Positions 48,701 to 58,564 of a DNA stretch of 64,000 bases are shown piece after piece. A program made the translations under genes and the position numbers. The DNA is from Phycisphaerae bacterium (lineage in GTDB: Bacteria > Planctomycetota > Phycisphaerae > Phycisphaerales > UBA1924), in assembly GCA_014192545.1 (NCBI GenBank), contig BJHL01000001.1:186001-250000 (forward strand). Reading direction: 5' to 3'. The notes under the pieces were generated by a model that was given only the letters and a program-made list of their open reading frames with translations, did no database searches and was not told the DNA's origin. Within the stretch, counting starts at the first letter, position 1. Every line of letters begins with the position of its first letter.

Positions 48701-49699
48701 ATGACCAAGATGCAGTCCGCTCCCAGCAAGCCCCTCGCGGACATCTCCAAGCTCGCCAGCCTCTGGCCCACCGCTCAGCAAATCGGCGACAAGCCCATGA
48801 TCTGGGTCAATGGTCGCATGGTCCCCAAGAGCCAAGCCATGGTCAGCGTGTATGACCACGGCCTGCTCTACGGCGACGGCATCTTTGAAGGCATTCGCGT
48901 CTACCGCGGCAAGATCTTCAAGTGCGAGCAGCACATGGATCGCCTGTACGCGTGTGCCGACAAGATTCATATGAAGATTCCCATCTCGCGCGACGAGATG
49001 ATCGCAGTGCAGCGCCACTGCATTGAAGTGAACGGATTCCAGGAAGGCTACATCCGCCTGGTCGTCACGCGCGGCTTTGGCACGCTGGGCCTTGACCCAC
49101 GCCGCTGCCCAGTGCCAGGCGTGATCTGCATCGCCGACCAGATTCGGCTGTACGCCCCCGAGTTTTACGAAGAGGGCATGCGGGTTGTGGTTGCCAAGCG
49201 GCCCAAGACTCCGCGCGTGTGCCTCGATCCGCGCGTCAAGAGCCTCAACTACCTCAACAACATCCTCGCGAAGGTTGAAGCTATCGACGCAGGCTGCGAT
49301 GAAGCCATCATGCTCTCGACCGATGGCTGGGTGACTGAGTGCACGGGTGACAACATCTTCATCGTGAAGGACGGCGTGGTCTATACGCCGCCTCACACCA
49401 CGGGCAACTCGGGCAGCCTTGAAGGCATCACCGAGCGATTCGTGCGTGAAGACCTGTGCAACGCATGTAACGTGAAGTGTCTCGTCAAAGAGATGCGCCT
49501 GGAAGAAGTGCTCAAGGCTGACGAAGTTTTCCTCACTGGCACGGCTGCGGAAATCATCGCGGTGAACGCCATCGACACCGACGGCCCAGGCACCGGCCCG
49601 CGCGTCATCATCGGCAACGGCAAGGAAGGCCCCATCACCAACAAACTCCGCAAGAAGTTCCGCGAGATCGTGACGAGCGATCATGTGCCGGAGGATTGA
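48701..49699 (+). CDS. ilvE: branched-chain amino acid aminotransferase
   Basis: The ATG at 48701 has GGAGG 8 bases upstream. The fold-type IV PLP enzyme of 332 residues shows the opening VNGRMVPKSQAMVSVYDHG, YGDGIFEGIRVYRG, the Schiff-base Lys180 in DPRVKSLNYLNN and the tail motifs TECTGDNIF and FLTGTAAEI. It transfers amino groups between branched-chain 2-oxo acids and glutamate. A 30-residue N-terminal extension precedes the core. D-amino-acid transaminase is the main alternative, but EGIR and the DNIF/GTAAE pattern favour IlvE. A bidirectional terminator follows. Confidence 0.92.
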   Translation: MTKMQSAPSKPLADISKLASLWPTAQQIGDKPMIWVNGRMVPKSQAMVSVYDHGLLYGDGIFEGIRVYRGKIFKCEQHMDRLYACADKIHMKIPISRDEMIAVQRHCIEVNGFQEGYIRLVVTRGFGTLGLDPRRCPVPGVICIADQIRLYAPEFYEEGMRVVVAKRPKTPRVCLDPRVKSLNYLNNILAKVEAIDAGCDEAIMLSTDGWVTECTGDNIFIVKDGVVYTPPHTTGNSGSLEGITERFVREDLCNACNVKCLVKEMRLEEVLKADEVFLTGTAAEIIAVNAIDTDGPGTGPRVIIGNGKEGPITNKLRKKFREIVTSDHVPED

Positions 49700-49724
49700 G
49701 AACTGGTTCAACGCATAAAACAAG

Positions 49725-49757
49725 AAACGCCCGACAACTGCTTGTCGGGCGTTTTTT
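49725..49757. terminator. bidirectional intrinsic terminator
   Basis: AAACGCCCGACAA / TTGTCGGGCGTTT stem with a CTGC loop, followed by a run of T. Serves ilvE (+) and the DUF4394 gene (-). Confidence 0.93.
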
Positions 49758-49784
49758 CTTTGATGGATGAAGAACGGGCTGGTT

Positions 49785-50708
49785 TCACCGCCGACGGCGA
49801 ATTGCAATACCAGCACCCAAACCCAGCAGCACCATCGCGCTGGGCGAAGGAATAACAACCGACATGTCCAGCACGTTTGCACCGAACGATCCGATGCGGG
49901 TCGCGCGCCCAGTATTCAAGTCGATTCTGCTCAGGTCCCAACCCGCGGTGGGATTATTGAAAATGTCATGCGACATAAACGCCACGCCGGTTGCGTGGCT
50001 GATATCAAACCCCGTTCCCGCGCTGTCATTAAGAAGTGAATTGGTCACATGCCGACCATTGGCGTTCATCGCGCCGGTATCAGGACTCGGCGTGCCGTTT
50101 ACGCCGCCGATGCGAGTCAGAAAGCCCGTGTTGAAGTCTGAACCGTACAGCGTCGTGGTGCCGTTGGTTAGACGCGAGTATGCGATGCCTTGAATGATCG
50201 GATTGAAACCAAAGTTGGAGTCACCCACCGCGTACGCCACTGCACCATCTTCTGCGATGAGCGCACCAGTCACGGGACTGAATCGAAAGTTGTTGCGTGA
50301 CTGCCCGCCAGTCACGATGCGCACCGTGTCCGTCACCGGATCGAGATCCATCGACACGCGCAGCGGCCACGCGAAGTTGGGCACCGTGCCTTCACCCACC
50401 AAACTGAGCTGGGCAGTCTGCAAGTTCACGGTGTACATGCCGTACGAACCTTGCGGGTCAACGCCAAACGCGTACAGCCGACCATCGGCGGGCCGAAAAT
50501 CGATGGAACGGAGCGAACGCCCGGACGCAAGGCCCGAGAACGCACCGATATCGACGAATGTGCTGGGTGAAGCAGTATCGAAACGGATCAACCGTTCACC
50601 TTCCACGTTGAATTGGGACGTCATGCCGTACGCAAGTTCGGCGTGAACAGCATGAGACGAAAGCACGAACACCGCCCCGAAGGCGGCTGACACAAAAGAA
50701 TTCTTCAC
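49785..50708 (-). CDS. secreted DUF4394-type protein with PEP-CTERM-like tail
   Basis: The GTG at 50708 has AAGGGG 7 bases upstream. A signal peptide (to AVHAELAYG) leads into a 250-residue propeller-like domain with RLIRFDTASPSTFVDIG, LRSIDFRPADGRLYAFG and MDLDPVTDTVRIV, matching DUF4394 ('FRPADGRLY' pattern). The C-terminus IPSPSAMVLLGLGAGIAIRRRR-like tail is a PEP-CTERM/exosortase-type sorting signal. It is probably exported and processed at the envelope. No exosortase lies in the window. Confidence 0.85.
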   Translation of the reverse strand: MKNSFVSAAFGAVFVLSSHAVHAELAYGMTSQFNVEGERLIRFDTASPSTFVDIGAFSGLASGRSLRSIDFRPADGRLYAFGVDPQGSYGMYTVNLQTAQLSLVGEGTVPNFAWPLRVSMDLDPVTDTVRIVTGGQSRNNFRFSPVTGALIAEDGAVAYAVGDSNFGFNPIIQGIAYSRLTNGTTTLYGSDFNTGFLTRIGGVNGTPSPDTGAMNANGRHVTNSLLNDSAGTGFDISHATGVAFMSHDIFNNPTAGWDLSRIDLNTGRATRIGSFGANVLDMSVVIPSPSAMVLLGLGAGIAIRRRR

Positions 50709-50883
50709 GGGTTCCCCTTCTCTCTAAAGGTGCTCCAGAATGGATGCGGGAAGTTGTACGCAAGCCGGTGGATAATCGGTTGCACGCAAAATCTGTCGTC
50801 CGCAAATTCTTGGGCGTATTAATACCAATCGCATCCACAATACCATCATCCCATCGGGCTTACCTCGCAAACCAGGAGTTCTC

Positions 50884-51438
50884 ATGGCTGTCGTCAATAA
50901 CTGGATGAGCTGGGAAGGTGGTTTCGACCTCGTTGCGCTGACCCAAGCTGGCTTGCCCATGCCCAACGTCATTGTCCATGTCGCTCGCATGGTGCATACG
51001 CCTGTGGGCAGTGCGCCGGCGGGCATGATTCTCATTCCCAACGCGCAAGGTGCGCCCGAAGTCATGGGCTTCGTCAGCCCCGATACCAAAATCGCTTCGT
51101 ACTTTGGTCCCAAGATCTTCGCGGGCACGCCCTTCGAACAAGCACCAGTTTTGCAAGGCACGATTGACATCGCCACGAGCTTGCCGAGCAGCGTGAGCGC
51201 CACGGTCAAAGTCGCTGGCATCACGGTCGTTGCGACGATTTCGGGCCTGGGCGCACTCACCAGCGACGTTCGGCCTCCCGCCGCCATGCCGTCCTTCTCG
51301 CAAATGGTGCTTGAAGCAATCGCGACAGGCGCCTCGCTCACCAAGAACGGCCAGAACGTGCCGCTGATCATTCCGCCGGTTGGCATCTCTGGCGGCCCCG
51401 CAGCCGTCTGGAGCGCGACGGGCATCTACACGCGATAA
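50884..51438 (+). CDS. hypothetical protein
   Basis: This 184-residue protein (MAVVNNWMSWEGGFDLVALTQ...) has no signal peptide and is rich in Ala, Gly and Pro with amphipathic strands. I do not recognise the family. The ATG is preceded by CAGGAG at good spacing, so it is likely expressed. It is single and lies between a PEP-CTERM gene and an M1 peptidase gene. SGPxxIFAGTPFEQAP-like segments suggest a globular beta-rich cytoplasmic protein. Confidence 0.65.
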   Translation: MAVVNNWMSWEGGFDLVALTQAGLPMPNVIVHVARMVHTPVGSAPAGMILIPNAQGAPEVMGFVSPDTKIASYFGPKIFAGTPFEQAPVLQGTIDIATSLPSSVSATVKVAGITVVATISGLGALTSDVRPPAAMPSFSQMVLEAIATGASLTKNGQNVPLIIPPVGISGGPAAVWSATGIYTR

Positions 51439-51660
51439 ACAGCCCGCGGATAGTTGTACAAACAGCTCGCAAGCAAAAACCCCGGTTTTTCGGGCGAGGT
51501 TGTCTGAGGCGAAGACGACCAACTACCGAATTTCTCATTGACTTCTCTGCAATATCAACGATGATGCGGACCCAGAAGGCCGCAGTTCGCGAAAGGCAGT
51601 TGTATCTACTAGTCGTGAAAGTCAGTCCCCAAAGTCTTCTGGGAACTCGCGGAGGTTCAG

Positions 51661-54027
51661 ATGAATCGTGCGCTCGTGTTGCTTTGTCTTTCTGGTATCG
51701 CTCCTGCTTCGCTTGCTCAATCCATTGACCAACTGCACCACGCCACCGAGCGCATGGGCGTGCATCATGTTTGCAACACATCGACGTGCGGCAAGGCCAA
51801 CGCACTCCGCATGCGCATGGAGATGGGTGAGATCGTGACCGACGCCGACGAAGGCCCCGTTGGCTCCTTCACGCGGCGCGAGGCCTTCAGCGATACTGAT
51901 CTCATCAGCGTTGACCTCGACATCGACATCGCCCCCGCGCCCAGTCCGTTCATCACGGGCACCAACGACATGGTCGTGCGCAGCAACGTCAACGGGTTGA
52001 CGCAGTTCACCTTTATGCTTCGCCGGCAATACACGATCACTTCCGTCACGGTCAACGGCGTCAGCGTGACGGCCCCAGGCCTGCCCGCCAACAACTCCTA
52101 CGCGCGCACCGTCACGCTCAACCGCGCGTACAACGCGGGCGAGCAGTTCACCATTCGCATCGCTTACAACGGCGTGCCGGCGAACGTCGGACTGGGGTCC
52201 ATCAACTTCACCACGCAAGCGGGCGTGCCTGTCATGGCATCACTCAGCGAGCCGTACTACGCCGGCACATGGTGGCCCGTGAAAGATGGCGATGTCTTCC
52301 AGCCCGGCAACAACACCGACAAAAGCATCGGCCGCATCTCCATCACCGCGCCCGACAACCTCAAGAGCATCAGCAACGGCTTGCTCGAAAGCACCGATGT
52401 GCCCGCCGCAGGTAAACGCCGCTACCGCTGGCGCACCAACTACCCCACTGCTACTTATCTGTACGCTTTCGGCACGACAAACTACAACCAGTGGACTGTT
52501 CCGTACAACTATCCACTGCCCGGCGGCGGCACTGGCACCATGCCCGTGCAATTCAGCATCTATCCGCAGAGCGACACCGCAGCCAATCGCGCCGCATGGG
52601 AACGCACCGTGCAAATGCTCGCCACCTTCCGCCCGCTCTTTGGCGAATACCCATTTATCAACGAGAAATACGGCATTTACCAGTTCCCCTTCGGCGGCGG
52701 CATGGAGCACCAGACGTACTCGGGCCAGGGCAGCTTCGGCGAGTCGCTAAGCGCTCACGAACTCGCGCACCAATGGTGGGGCAATGCCATCACGTGCAAA
52801 ACCTGGAACGACATCTGGCTCAATGAAGGCCTCGCGAGTTACAGCGAAGTGCTGTGGGCGGAATTCCAGCCCGGCAGCAGCGGCGCCGCAGCTCGCAACA
52901 GTGCCATCAACGCGCGGCGCCCCAGCACGACCAATGACTCGGTCTATGTCTACGACACCACGAGCGTGAATCGCATTTTCAGCGGCACCTTCACATACAA
53001 CAAGGGCGGCTGGGCCATGCACATGCTCCGCGGCATCTTGGGTGACGCAGCCTTCTTCCAAGGGCTCAAGGACTATCGCAGTTCGTTCGAAGGTTCTGCC
53101 GCGACCACCAACGACTTCCGCGACGCGCTCGAAACCAGCAGCGGCGTGGAACTCAACCCGTACTTCGACGCGTTCATCTACGGCATCGGCGCGCCGGTCT
53201 ACACCGTCGGCTCCACGATGGTGAACATCAGCGGCCAAAACTACGCCCGTATCTCGCTGCGGCAGACGCAGCCCACCAACTACGGCGCGTCAGGCGTCTT
53301 CGCCATGCCCGTGCAACTTGCCCTCGCAACTTCCAGCGGCACCAGCGTCGTGACATTGCAAAACACCGCTCGCACGCAGCACTATCTGGTGCCGGTGCCC
53401 GCCGCCGTCACGGGCATCACCGTCGATCCCAACAACTGGATTCTCAACGATGGCACATCACCCGAAATATACGTGAATGGCCCGGCGAAGATCGTCACCG
53501 TCTCGCCCGCGCCTGGCGCATCACTCCTTCAAAGCGTCGGCAACACTGCCTTCGCGATCACATTCAGCGAGAGCGTGCTCGCGAATGCGTCAGGCTTCAC
53601 GCTCGTCGGTCCCAGCGGCCCTGTCGCGACCAGCTTTGGATTGATGAGCAGCGTTGCAACGCTGACGACCACTGCTCCGCTCACGCCGGGCGCGTACACG
53701 CTCACGATCGCGAGTTCCGCCGTGCCCACGCTCGCCGCCAACATAAACCTCGACGGCGAATTCACAACCACGCTTCCATCAGGCGATGGCCTCCCAGGCG
53801 GCAACGCCGTCTTCGCCTTCACCGTCCTCGGCTCGCCTTGCACCGACATCGACTTCAACAACAACGGTGTTTTCCCCGAAGATCAAGATGTCGTCGACTT
53901 CTTCGACACGCTCGCTGGCGGCGCATGTGCAGGCTGCGACAGCATCGACTTCAACGGCAATGGCGTCTTCCCTGAAGATCAGGATGTGGTTGACTTCTTC
54001 AACGTGCTCGCGGGCGGCAGTTGCTGA
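51661..54027 (+). CDS. secreted M1-family metallopeptidase with paired dockerin-like modules
   Basis: The ATG has GGAGG 7 bases upstream, and a short signal peptide ends PASLAQ. The gluzincin core has GGGMEHQTY (345-353, the GAMEN-like exopeptidase loop with Gly and His changes), HELAH (366-370) and Glu389 in NEGLASYSE, the right spacing for M1 zinc ligands, with a later YNKGGWAMHML. An Ig-like SwmB/CopC-type segment follows (ITFSESVLANASGF). Two C-terminal modules end the protein (CTDIDFNNNGVFPEDQDV, CDSIDFNGNGVFPEDQDV). It probably acts as a surface aminopeptidase for extracellular peptides. It is the only clear enzyme among the module proteins here. Confidence 0.92.
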   Translation: MNRALVLLCLSGIAPASLAQSIDQLHHATERMGVHHVCNTSTCGKANALRMRMEMGEIVTDADEGPVGSFTRREAFSDTDLISVDLDIDIAPAPSPFITGTNDMVVRSNVNGLTQFTFMLRRQYTITSVTVNGVSVTAPGLPANNSYARTVTLNRAYNAGEQFTIRIAYNGVPANVGLGSINFTTQAGVPVMASLSEPYYAGTWWPVKDGDVFQPGNNTDKSIGRISITAPDNLKSISNGLLESTDVPAAGKRRYRWRTNYPTATYLYAFGTTNYNQWTVPYNYPLPGGGTGTMPVQFSIYPQSDTAANRAAWERTVQMLATFRPLFGEYPFINEKYGIYQFPFGGGMEHQTYSGQGSFGESLSAHELAHQWWGNAITCKTWNDIWLNEGLASYSEVLWAEFQPGSSGAAARNSAINARRPSTTNDSVYVYDTTSVNRIFSGTFTYNKGGWAMHMLRGILGDAAFFQGLKDYRSSFEGSAATTNDFRDALETSSGVELNPYFDAFIYGIGAPVYTVGSTMVNISGQNYARISLRQTQPTNYGASGVFAMPVQLALATSSGTSVVTLQNTARTQHYLVPVPAAVTGITVDPNNWILNDGTSPEIYVNGPAKIVTVSPAPGASLLQSVGNTAFAITFSESVLANASGFTLVGPSGPVATSFGLMSSVATLTTTAPLTPGAYTLTIASSAVPTLAANINLDGEFTTTLPSGDGLPGGNAVFAFTVLGSPCTDIDFNNNGVFPEDQDVVDFFDTLAGGACAGCDSIDFNGNGVFPEDQDVVDFFNVLAGGSC

Positions 54028-54061
54028 CCGAGAACTTTTGGCACAAACAGACATCTTTCAG

Positions 54062-54096
54062 AACGCCCGCCGCACAAAAATTGGCGGGCGTTTTTC
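54062..54096 (+). terminator. intrinsic terminator of the M1 peptidase gene
   Basis: AACGCCCGCC / GGCGGGCGTT arms around an 11-nt loop, then five T. Confidence 0.88.
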
Positions 54097-54117
54097 GTTT
54101 CTGTCGCTTCTTACAAC

Positions 54118-55395
54118 ATGAAGATTTCCGTCGTCACCTCGCTTTTGCTCGCCTCCCCCGTCTTGGCCCAATGCACGGGCACATTCGTACAGTCCCCCAT
54201 GTCCGCCGTTGGCGTCGATCGCCGCGTGCTGGGTACCGCACTATGGGACCCTGACGGCGCAGGCCCGCTCACGCTGACACCCGTCATCGTCGGGGATTTT
54301 GAGACCACCGGCACGCAGCCACTCTCGCGCGTTGGGATGTGGAACGGCAGCGCGTGGGTAAATCTGGGAGCGGGCTTTGACACCTCCGCACAGTGCGTCC
54401 ATGTCACTGGGTCCAATCAACTCTTCGTTGGCGGCACCTTCACCACTTCGGGTGCAACTTCCGTCAGTCGTATCGCTCGCTTCGATGGCACCAACTGGCA
54501 GCCACTGGGCACGGGCACAAACAGCACCGTGTTCGCCATCACCTCTACGCCCAATGGCGCAATTTACGCTGGCGGATGGTTCACGCGAGCAGGGAGCGCG
54601 TTCAACTCGCGCGTTGCGCAGTTTGTCAACAATCAGTGGTTCGTTCCGGGCGGGCAGCCATCCAACGACTGGGTGTGGGATCTCACCTCCCGCCCTAACG
54701 GCGTGGTCATCGCAGGCGGTGCATTCTCCTTCATGGGCTCGACCAGCGCCTTCAAGCTCGCGCAGTTCAATGGCGTCAACTGGAGCACCGTGGGCGGCAG
54801 CCTCACCAACGGCTTGGAGGTCTACGAGACATTTCTCATGCCCAACGGCGACCTGATCATCTCCGGCAACTTCACGCAGGTTAACGGCGTGAATGCGAAG
54901 AACGTCGCACGTTTCGATGGCACGCAGTGGCACCCTATGGCAGCGGGCTTCGATAGTAACGCGCGGGACTTTGCCGTCATCGATGGCGTTCTCTACGCCG
55001 CCAACGCTGTGCCGACAGGTACGCCCTTCGCCTCCAACGTGCTCAAATGGGAAGGTGGCGCATGGAACGTGGTAGCGACGGCCAATGGCACGATCTTTGA
55101 ACTGCTCGCCCTTCCTAATGGCGACCTGCTTGTCGGGGGACAGTTCACACAGTTCATGGGCCAGCCCGCGCAGAATATCGCCATCTTCCGTCCCGGGTGC
55201 GCGTGCGACAGCATTGACTTCAACCGCAACGGCGTCTTTCCGGAAGATCAAGATGTCATTGACTTCTTCAACGTGCTCGCCGGCGCTGCATGCGGCACCT
55301 GCAGCGACATCGACTTCAACAACAACAGTGTCTTCCCTGAAGACCAGGATGTGATTGACTTCTTCAACGTGCTTGCAGGCGGGACCTGCCAGTGA
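54118..55395 (+). CDS. secreted WNG/kelch-like propeller with paired dockerin-like modules
   Basis: This 425-residue protein has a short signal peptide (to SPVLAQ). About seven units of the RIARFDGTNWQPLGTG / PNGAIYAGGWFTRAG type would make one propeller. Two C-terminal modules follow (CDSIDFNRNGVFPEDQDV, CSDIDFNNNSVFPEDQDV). It is a smaller relative of the 13-repeat protein at 23507. It begins 90 bases after the M1 peptidase stop on the same strand, with a terminator between. The function is probably binding. Confidence 0.87.
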   Translation: MKISVVTSLLLASPVLAQCTGTFVQSPMSAVGVDRRVLGTALWDPDGAGPLTLTPVIVGDFETTGTQPLSRVGMWNGSAWVNLGAGFDTSAQCVHVTGSNQLFVGGTFTTSGATSVSRIARFDGTNWQPLGTGTNSTVFAITSTPNGAIYAGGWFTRAGSAFNSRVAQFVNNQWFVPGGQPSNDWVWDLTSRPNGVVIAGGAFSFMGSTSAFKLAQFNGVNWSTVGGSLTNGLEVYETFLMPNGDLIISGNFTQVNGVNAKNVARFDGTQWHPMAAGFDSNARDFAVIDGVLYAANAVPTGTPFASNVLKWEGGAWNVVATANGTIFELLALPNGDLLVGGQFTQFMGQPAQNIAIFRPGCACDSIDFNRNGVFPEDQDVIDFFNVLAGAACGTCSDIDFNNNSVFPEDQDVIDFFNVLAGGTCQ

Positions 55396-55403
55396 TGCGG
55401 GTG

Positions 55404-55649
55404 TCAGTTTCCGCCGCAACTCCCCGGCTTCTTCCCGCACCCACAACTCCCGCTATGCACATGCCCGCCGCTGCTTGACCATGGCAGCCCCACACTCTTC
55501 TCGCCGCCAGTGGACGAGAACGTGCTCTGCTTGCGCACAAACGTCCGGCCTTTGCCGTCAGGATCGCTCACCGGCGCGTCGGCCTGGCTCATGGGGCGCA
55601 GCAGTTCAAGCACGGTTCCGTCATCGGCGATGTATTCGTAAAGTGGCAT
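55404..55649 (-). CDS. FmdB-like small protein without the usual N-terminal zinc knuckle
   Basis: The ATG at 55649 gives MPLYEYIADDGTVLELLRPM, which follows the FmdB/CxxC_CxxC_SSSS family opening (MPxYEYxCxxCG) but lacks both N-terminal cysteine pairs. The C-terminus is Gly/Ser/Cys-rich (SGSCGCGKKPGSCGG). Eighty-one residues. The family is a small putative zinc-binding regulator group. It converges on the propeller gene with only 8 bases between the stops. Confidence 0.75.
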   Translation of the reverse strand: MPLYEYIADDGTVLELLRPMSQADAPVSDPDGKGRTFVRKQSTFSSTGGEKSVGLPWSSSGGHVHSGSCGCGKKPGSCGGN

Positions 55650-55688
55650 GATTCCCTCGCGAAACAAAGCGTCTCGCGAGAAATGATA

Positions 55689-56579
55689 TCACGGCGTTGC
55701 ACGTGGATTCGTGATCCATCCAAACGGCCGGCGCAGATCGTTCAAGCCCGGCGGTTCCATTCGTATCCAGCCGCGTTGCCCCGCCGCGTACAAGTCCCAC
55801 GCGCGCGTATCGCCCGATTCTTCAACGAGCCGCTCGACACCAGAAGGTGGCTTGAAGACTGCCGCGTGACCTTCGAGGAAACCCATCGCCGACGCGCGGT
55901 TGTGCCGCGTCTCAAACTGGTCGTCGTTGGTAAACAGGCCGTCTTGATTCTCGGGGTTCGACGTATTGCCGTTGTAGAAGGGCGTTGACTCTTCGACAAA
56001 CATCGGCACACCTGAAAATCGCGTGATTGCGAGCGTGGGCGTAGCAACTTCGGGCGGCTGCGCACTCAGCGTGAAAATGCCTGGCGTTGTCAGATATCCA
56101 ACCTGTACCACCATGCCCAGGCGTGCGCCTTGCATGCGACGCATGAACGTGTAATCAAAGTCAACGCCCGACTGCCCGCCCCACAAGTTGTTGTTCGCCT
56201 GCGTCTCCTCGCCACGCGAATTGCGTCGCCGGTTTGTCGGGCATTCTCCAACCTTCTCCACGTTGTCCACGTACTTGTAAATCAAACCAGGGCCCGCACG
56301 GTTCGGATCGTCCTCTGCAGGCAATCTCGCCCAGACTGTGTAGTTTGCATTCGTCGGCCCCATCCGACGAATCGAATCCCAGATGATGTCCTTCGAGTCA
56401 TTCGCGTAGAGATTCGTCGCCAGACCAAAGCTGCGGAGATTCGCCAGGCACTTGGTGAATCTCGCCTGTTCGCGCGCAGAACTCAACGACGGCAAGAGCA
56501 AGCCAATGAGAATCGCGATGATCGCGATGACCACTAACAACTCAATAAGCGTGAATGCTTGCCGTCGTGATTGCATCAT
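55689..56579 (-). CDS. type II pseudopilin-like protein (DUF1559/prepilin N-methylation type)
   Basis: The ATG at 56579 has GGGAGG 6 bases upstream. A class III signal [15 protein letters not shown] with the cleavage/methylation site before Phe leads into a long hydrophobic helix. The globular C-terminal domain includes [21 protein letters not shown] and a terminal region ([20 protein letters not shown]) typical of the abundant planctomycete H-X9-DG/DUF1559-like pseudopilins. It is presumably processed by a prepilin peptidase and assembled or retained in the envelope. No secretion-system operon lies nearby. Confidence 0.9.
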   Translation of the reverse strand: MMQSRRQAFTLIELLVVIAIIAILIGLLLPSLSSAREQARFTKCLANLRSFGLATNLYANDSKDIIWDSIRRMGPTNANYTVWARLPAEDDPNRAGPGLIYKYVDNVEKVGECPTNRRRNSRGEETQANNNLWGGQSGVDFDYTFMRRMQGARLGMVVQVGYLTTPGIFTLSAQPPEVATPTLAITRFSGVPMFVEESTPFYNGNTSNPENQDGLFTNDDQFETRHNRASAMGFLEGHAAVFKPPSGVERLVEESGDTRAWDLYAAGQRGWIRMEPPGLNDLRRPFGWITNPRATP

Positions 56580-56694
56580 CGCGAACCTCCCTGCATGATG
56601 TGAGAAAACCGAAAACTGCACGGCAGGCAAGAACAAGTTTCAGCCTGCCGCGCAGAGATGATGAGTACTCCGCCTTCGCGGAGAGGGAAACGAA

Positions 56695-58314
56695 TTATGG
56701 GCACTGACCGCCAGCAAGAACGTTGAAGAAGTCAATCACGTCTTGATCTTCGGGGAAGACGCCGTTGTTGTTGAAGTCGATGTCCTGGCAGCCTGCGATG
56801 GCGTCGCAGGTGGCAGGGGTGCCGCCAGCGAGCACATCAAAGAAGTCGATCACGTCTTGATCTTCGGGGAAGACGCCGTTCTGGTTGAAGTCGATGGTGT
56901 TGCAACCAGCCACGCCCACCAGCGTGCCTTCGAGGACCACATCATCGATGTAGCCTTCGCCCAGCGACTCAGGGAACGCGCCTGCAGCAACGTTGATTTC
57001 AACGAACGCAGCGTACACGTCGTTCGGTGGTGCACCAAAGGCCGGTACGTTGAGTGTCGGCGTGCTGAAGAGTTGATACGCACCGTTGGTGCCGTTGGCA
57101 ATCACGCCCAAGGGAGCCTGAGCCACGATGCCGCCCGCGCCGTTAAGAATGCGAAGTGCGTAGAACCCAACCGCGCCCGGGCCAAACGTGTAACGACCGC
57201 GGAACGAGAGTTTGAGCGTGCTGTTCTGCTCAAGTGAAAGACCGCCTTCATTCACCGTGTTCTGCGAGATGACTGCGTTGCCGCCGATGGCGGCCCCACC
57301 TGCCGCGACGAGGTAGTGAGCAAACTCGCCCGTGCGTGGGAACGCACTATCGCGCTGTGCGAGCGACGCTGCGCCGCCGCCTGCGCCGCGGTTCCAACCC
57401 AAGGCTTCAAACGCGCCACCGAAGCCAGCGGTTTCAAAGCCGCCGTTGAAGATGATGTTGGTGATGATTGGACAGGGGTTGGACGCGCACGTGGTGTTGT
57501 CTCCTTGATACGTGCCCGTGCACGCAGCTTGCGTGGTGATCGAGCAGACGTTGTCAACACAGCAGGCACCAGTCACGGGGGGCAGACAGGGGTTGCCGCT
57601 GCATGAAGTGCCATTGCCCAGATATGTGCCCGTGCAGTTGGCCTGCGTTGTGATGGAGCATGTCGTGCCCGTGCAGCAAGCACCAGTCACGATACCGCCG
57701 ATCACGGAGCCGTCGATGATGACATCATCGATGAGTGCTTCAGCCGATGAACCGACAAACGCGCCGCCCGCGACGTTGAGTTCAACAAACGCGGTGTAGC
57801 TGTCGTTGGGAGCTGCGCCAATGGCAGGCACGGTCACAGGGCCGAGCGTGAAGGTCTGATACGCGCCGCCCGTGCCGTTCGTAATAACGCCCAGTGGCGT
57901 CTGAGCGACAATCTGGCCCGCGCTGTTGAGAATCCGCAGAACACGGAAACCAACACCGCCAGGTCCGAGGTTGTAGTTGCCGCGATACGAAACGCTCACG
58001 GTGCTTCCGCCCACGAGAGAGGGCAGGCCGCCATCCAAGACAGTCGATTGCGCAATCGACGCGTTCGCACCAATCCCGTTCGAACCCAACGCCACGAGTC
58101 GGTGGGCTGCCGAGCCGCTGTTTGCGCCGGTCAACACACGCTCGGAAAGCGAACCTGGAGCTCCTGAAACAGTTTCGGTCCAAGCCGCCGAATCGGTCGC
58201 GCCGCCGCTACCTGCATTTTCAAAGCTTCCGTTGGTGGCCAAATCGGCCCCCATCACCATCGCCGGCACACTCAGAAAAGTGCCTGAAACCAGACAAATC
58301 CACGCCTTTTTCAT
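56695..58314 (-). CDS. secreted duplicated-domain protein with CC repeats and paired dockerin-like modules
   Basis: The ATG at 58314 has GAGGAG 8 bases upstream; the signal peptide ends VMGADLA. Two homologous domains of about 190 residues (NGSFENAGSGGATDSAAW..., NGGFETAGFGGAFEALGW..., both with LNSAGQIVAQ/LNGAGGIVAQ and PNDxYxAFVE) flank a cysteine region. That region has two ACC...CSITTQAxCTGTYxG repeats, and two modules end the protein (CNTIDFNQNGVFPEDQDV, CQDIDFNNNGVFPEDQDV). The large domains look like carbohydrate-binding beta-sandwiches. Probably a surface adhesin or glycan-binding protein. Confidence 0.85.
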   Translation of the reverse strand: MKKAWICLVSGTFLSVPAMVMGADLATNGSFENAGSGGATDSAAWTETVSGAPGSLSERVLTGANSGSAAHRLVALGSNGIGANASIAQSTVLDGGLPSLVGGSTVSVSYRGNYNLGPGGVGFRVLRILNSAGQIVAQTPLGVITNGTGGAYQTFTLGPVTVPAIGAAPNDSYTAFVELNVAGGAFVGSSAEALIDDVIIDGSVIGGIVTGACCTGTTCSITTQANCTGTYLGNGTSCSGNPCLPPVTGACCVDNVCSITTQAACTGTYQGDNTTCASNPCPIITNIIFNGGFETAGFGGAFEALGWNRGAGGGAASLAQRDSAFPRTGEFAHYLVAAGGAAIGGNAVISQNTVNEGGLSLEQNSTLKLSFRGRYTFGPGAVGFYALRILNGAGGIVAQAPLGVIANGTNGAYQLFSTPTLNVPAFGAPPNDVYAAFVEINVAAGAFPESLGEGYIDDVVLEGTLVGVAGCNTIDFNQNGVFPEDQDVIDFFDVLAGGTPATCDAIAGCQDIDFNNNGVFPEDQDVIDFFNVLAGGQCP

Positions 58315-58564
58315 GATCGATTCTCCTCGATGCTCCCTGCTCCCCAGCACACCGAGACTCGTGTCACGGACACGCACACGAAAGTGTTGCAGAAACAGTT
58401 TCAGGCAGCCTAAGGGATTTTACCTATAATCACAAGGCCCGATTCCAATAATTTGGAACTTTTTCTGTACCAAGTACACACTGCTCCCCCAAAGCGGTGG
58501 AACGCATACGAAATACGACTGGATACCTACCAGCGTCACCCCAACAAACAAAGTCCTGCGACCC

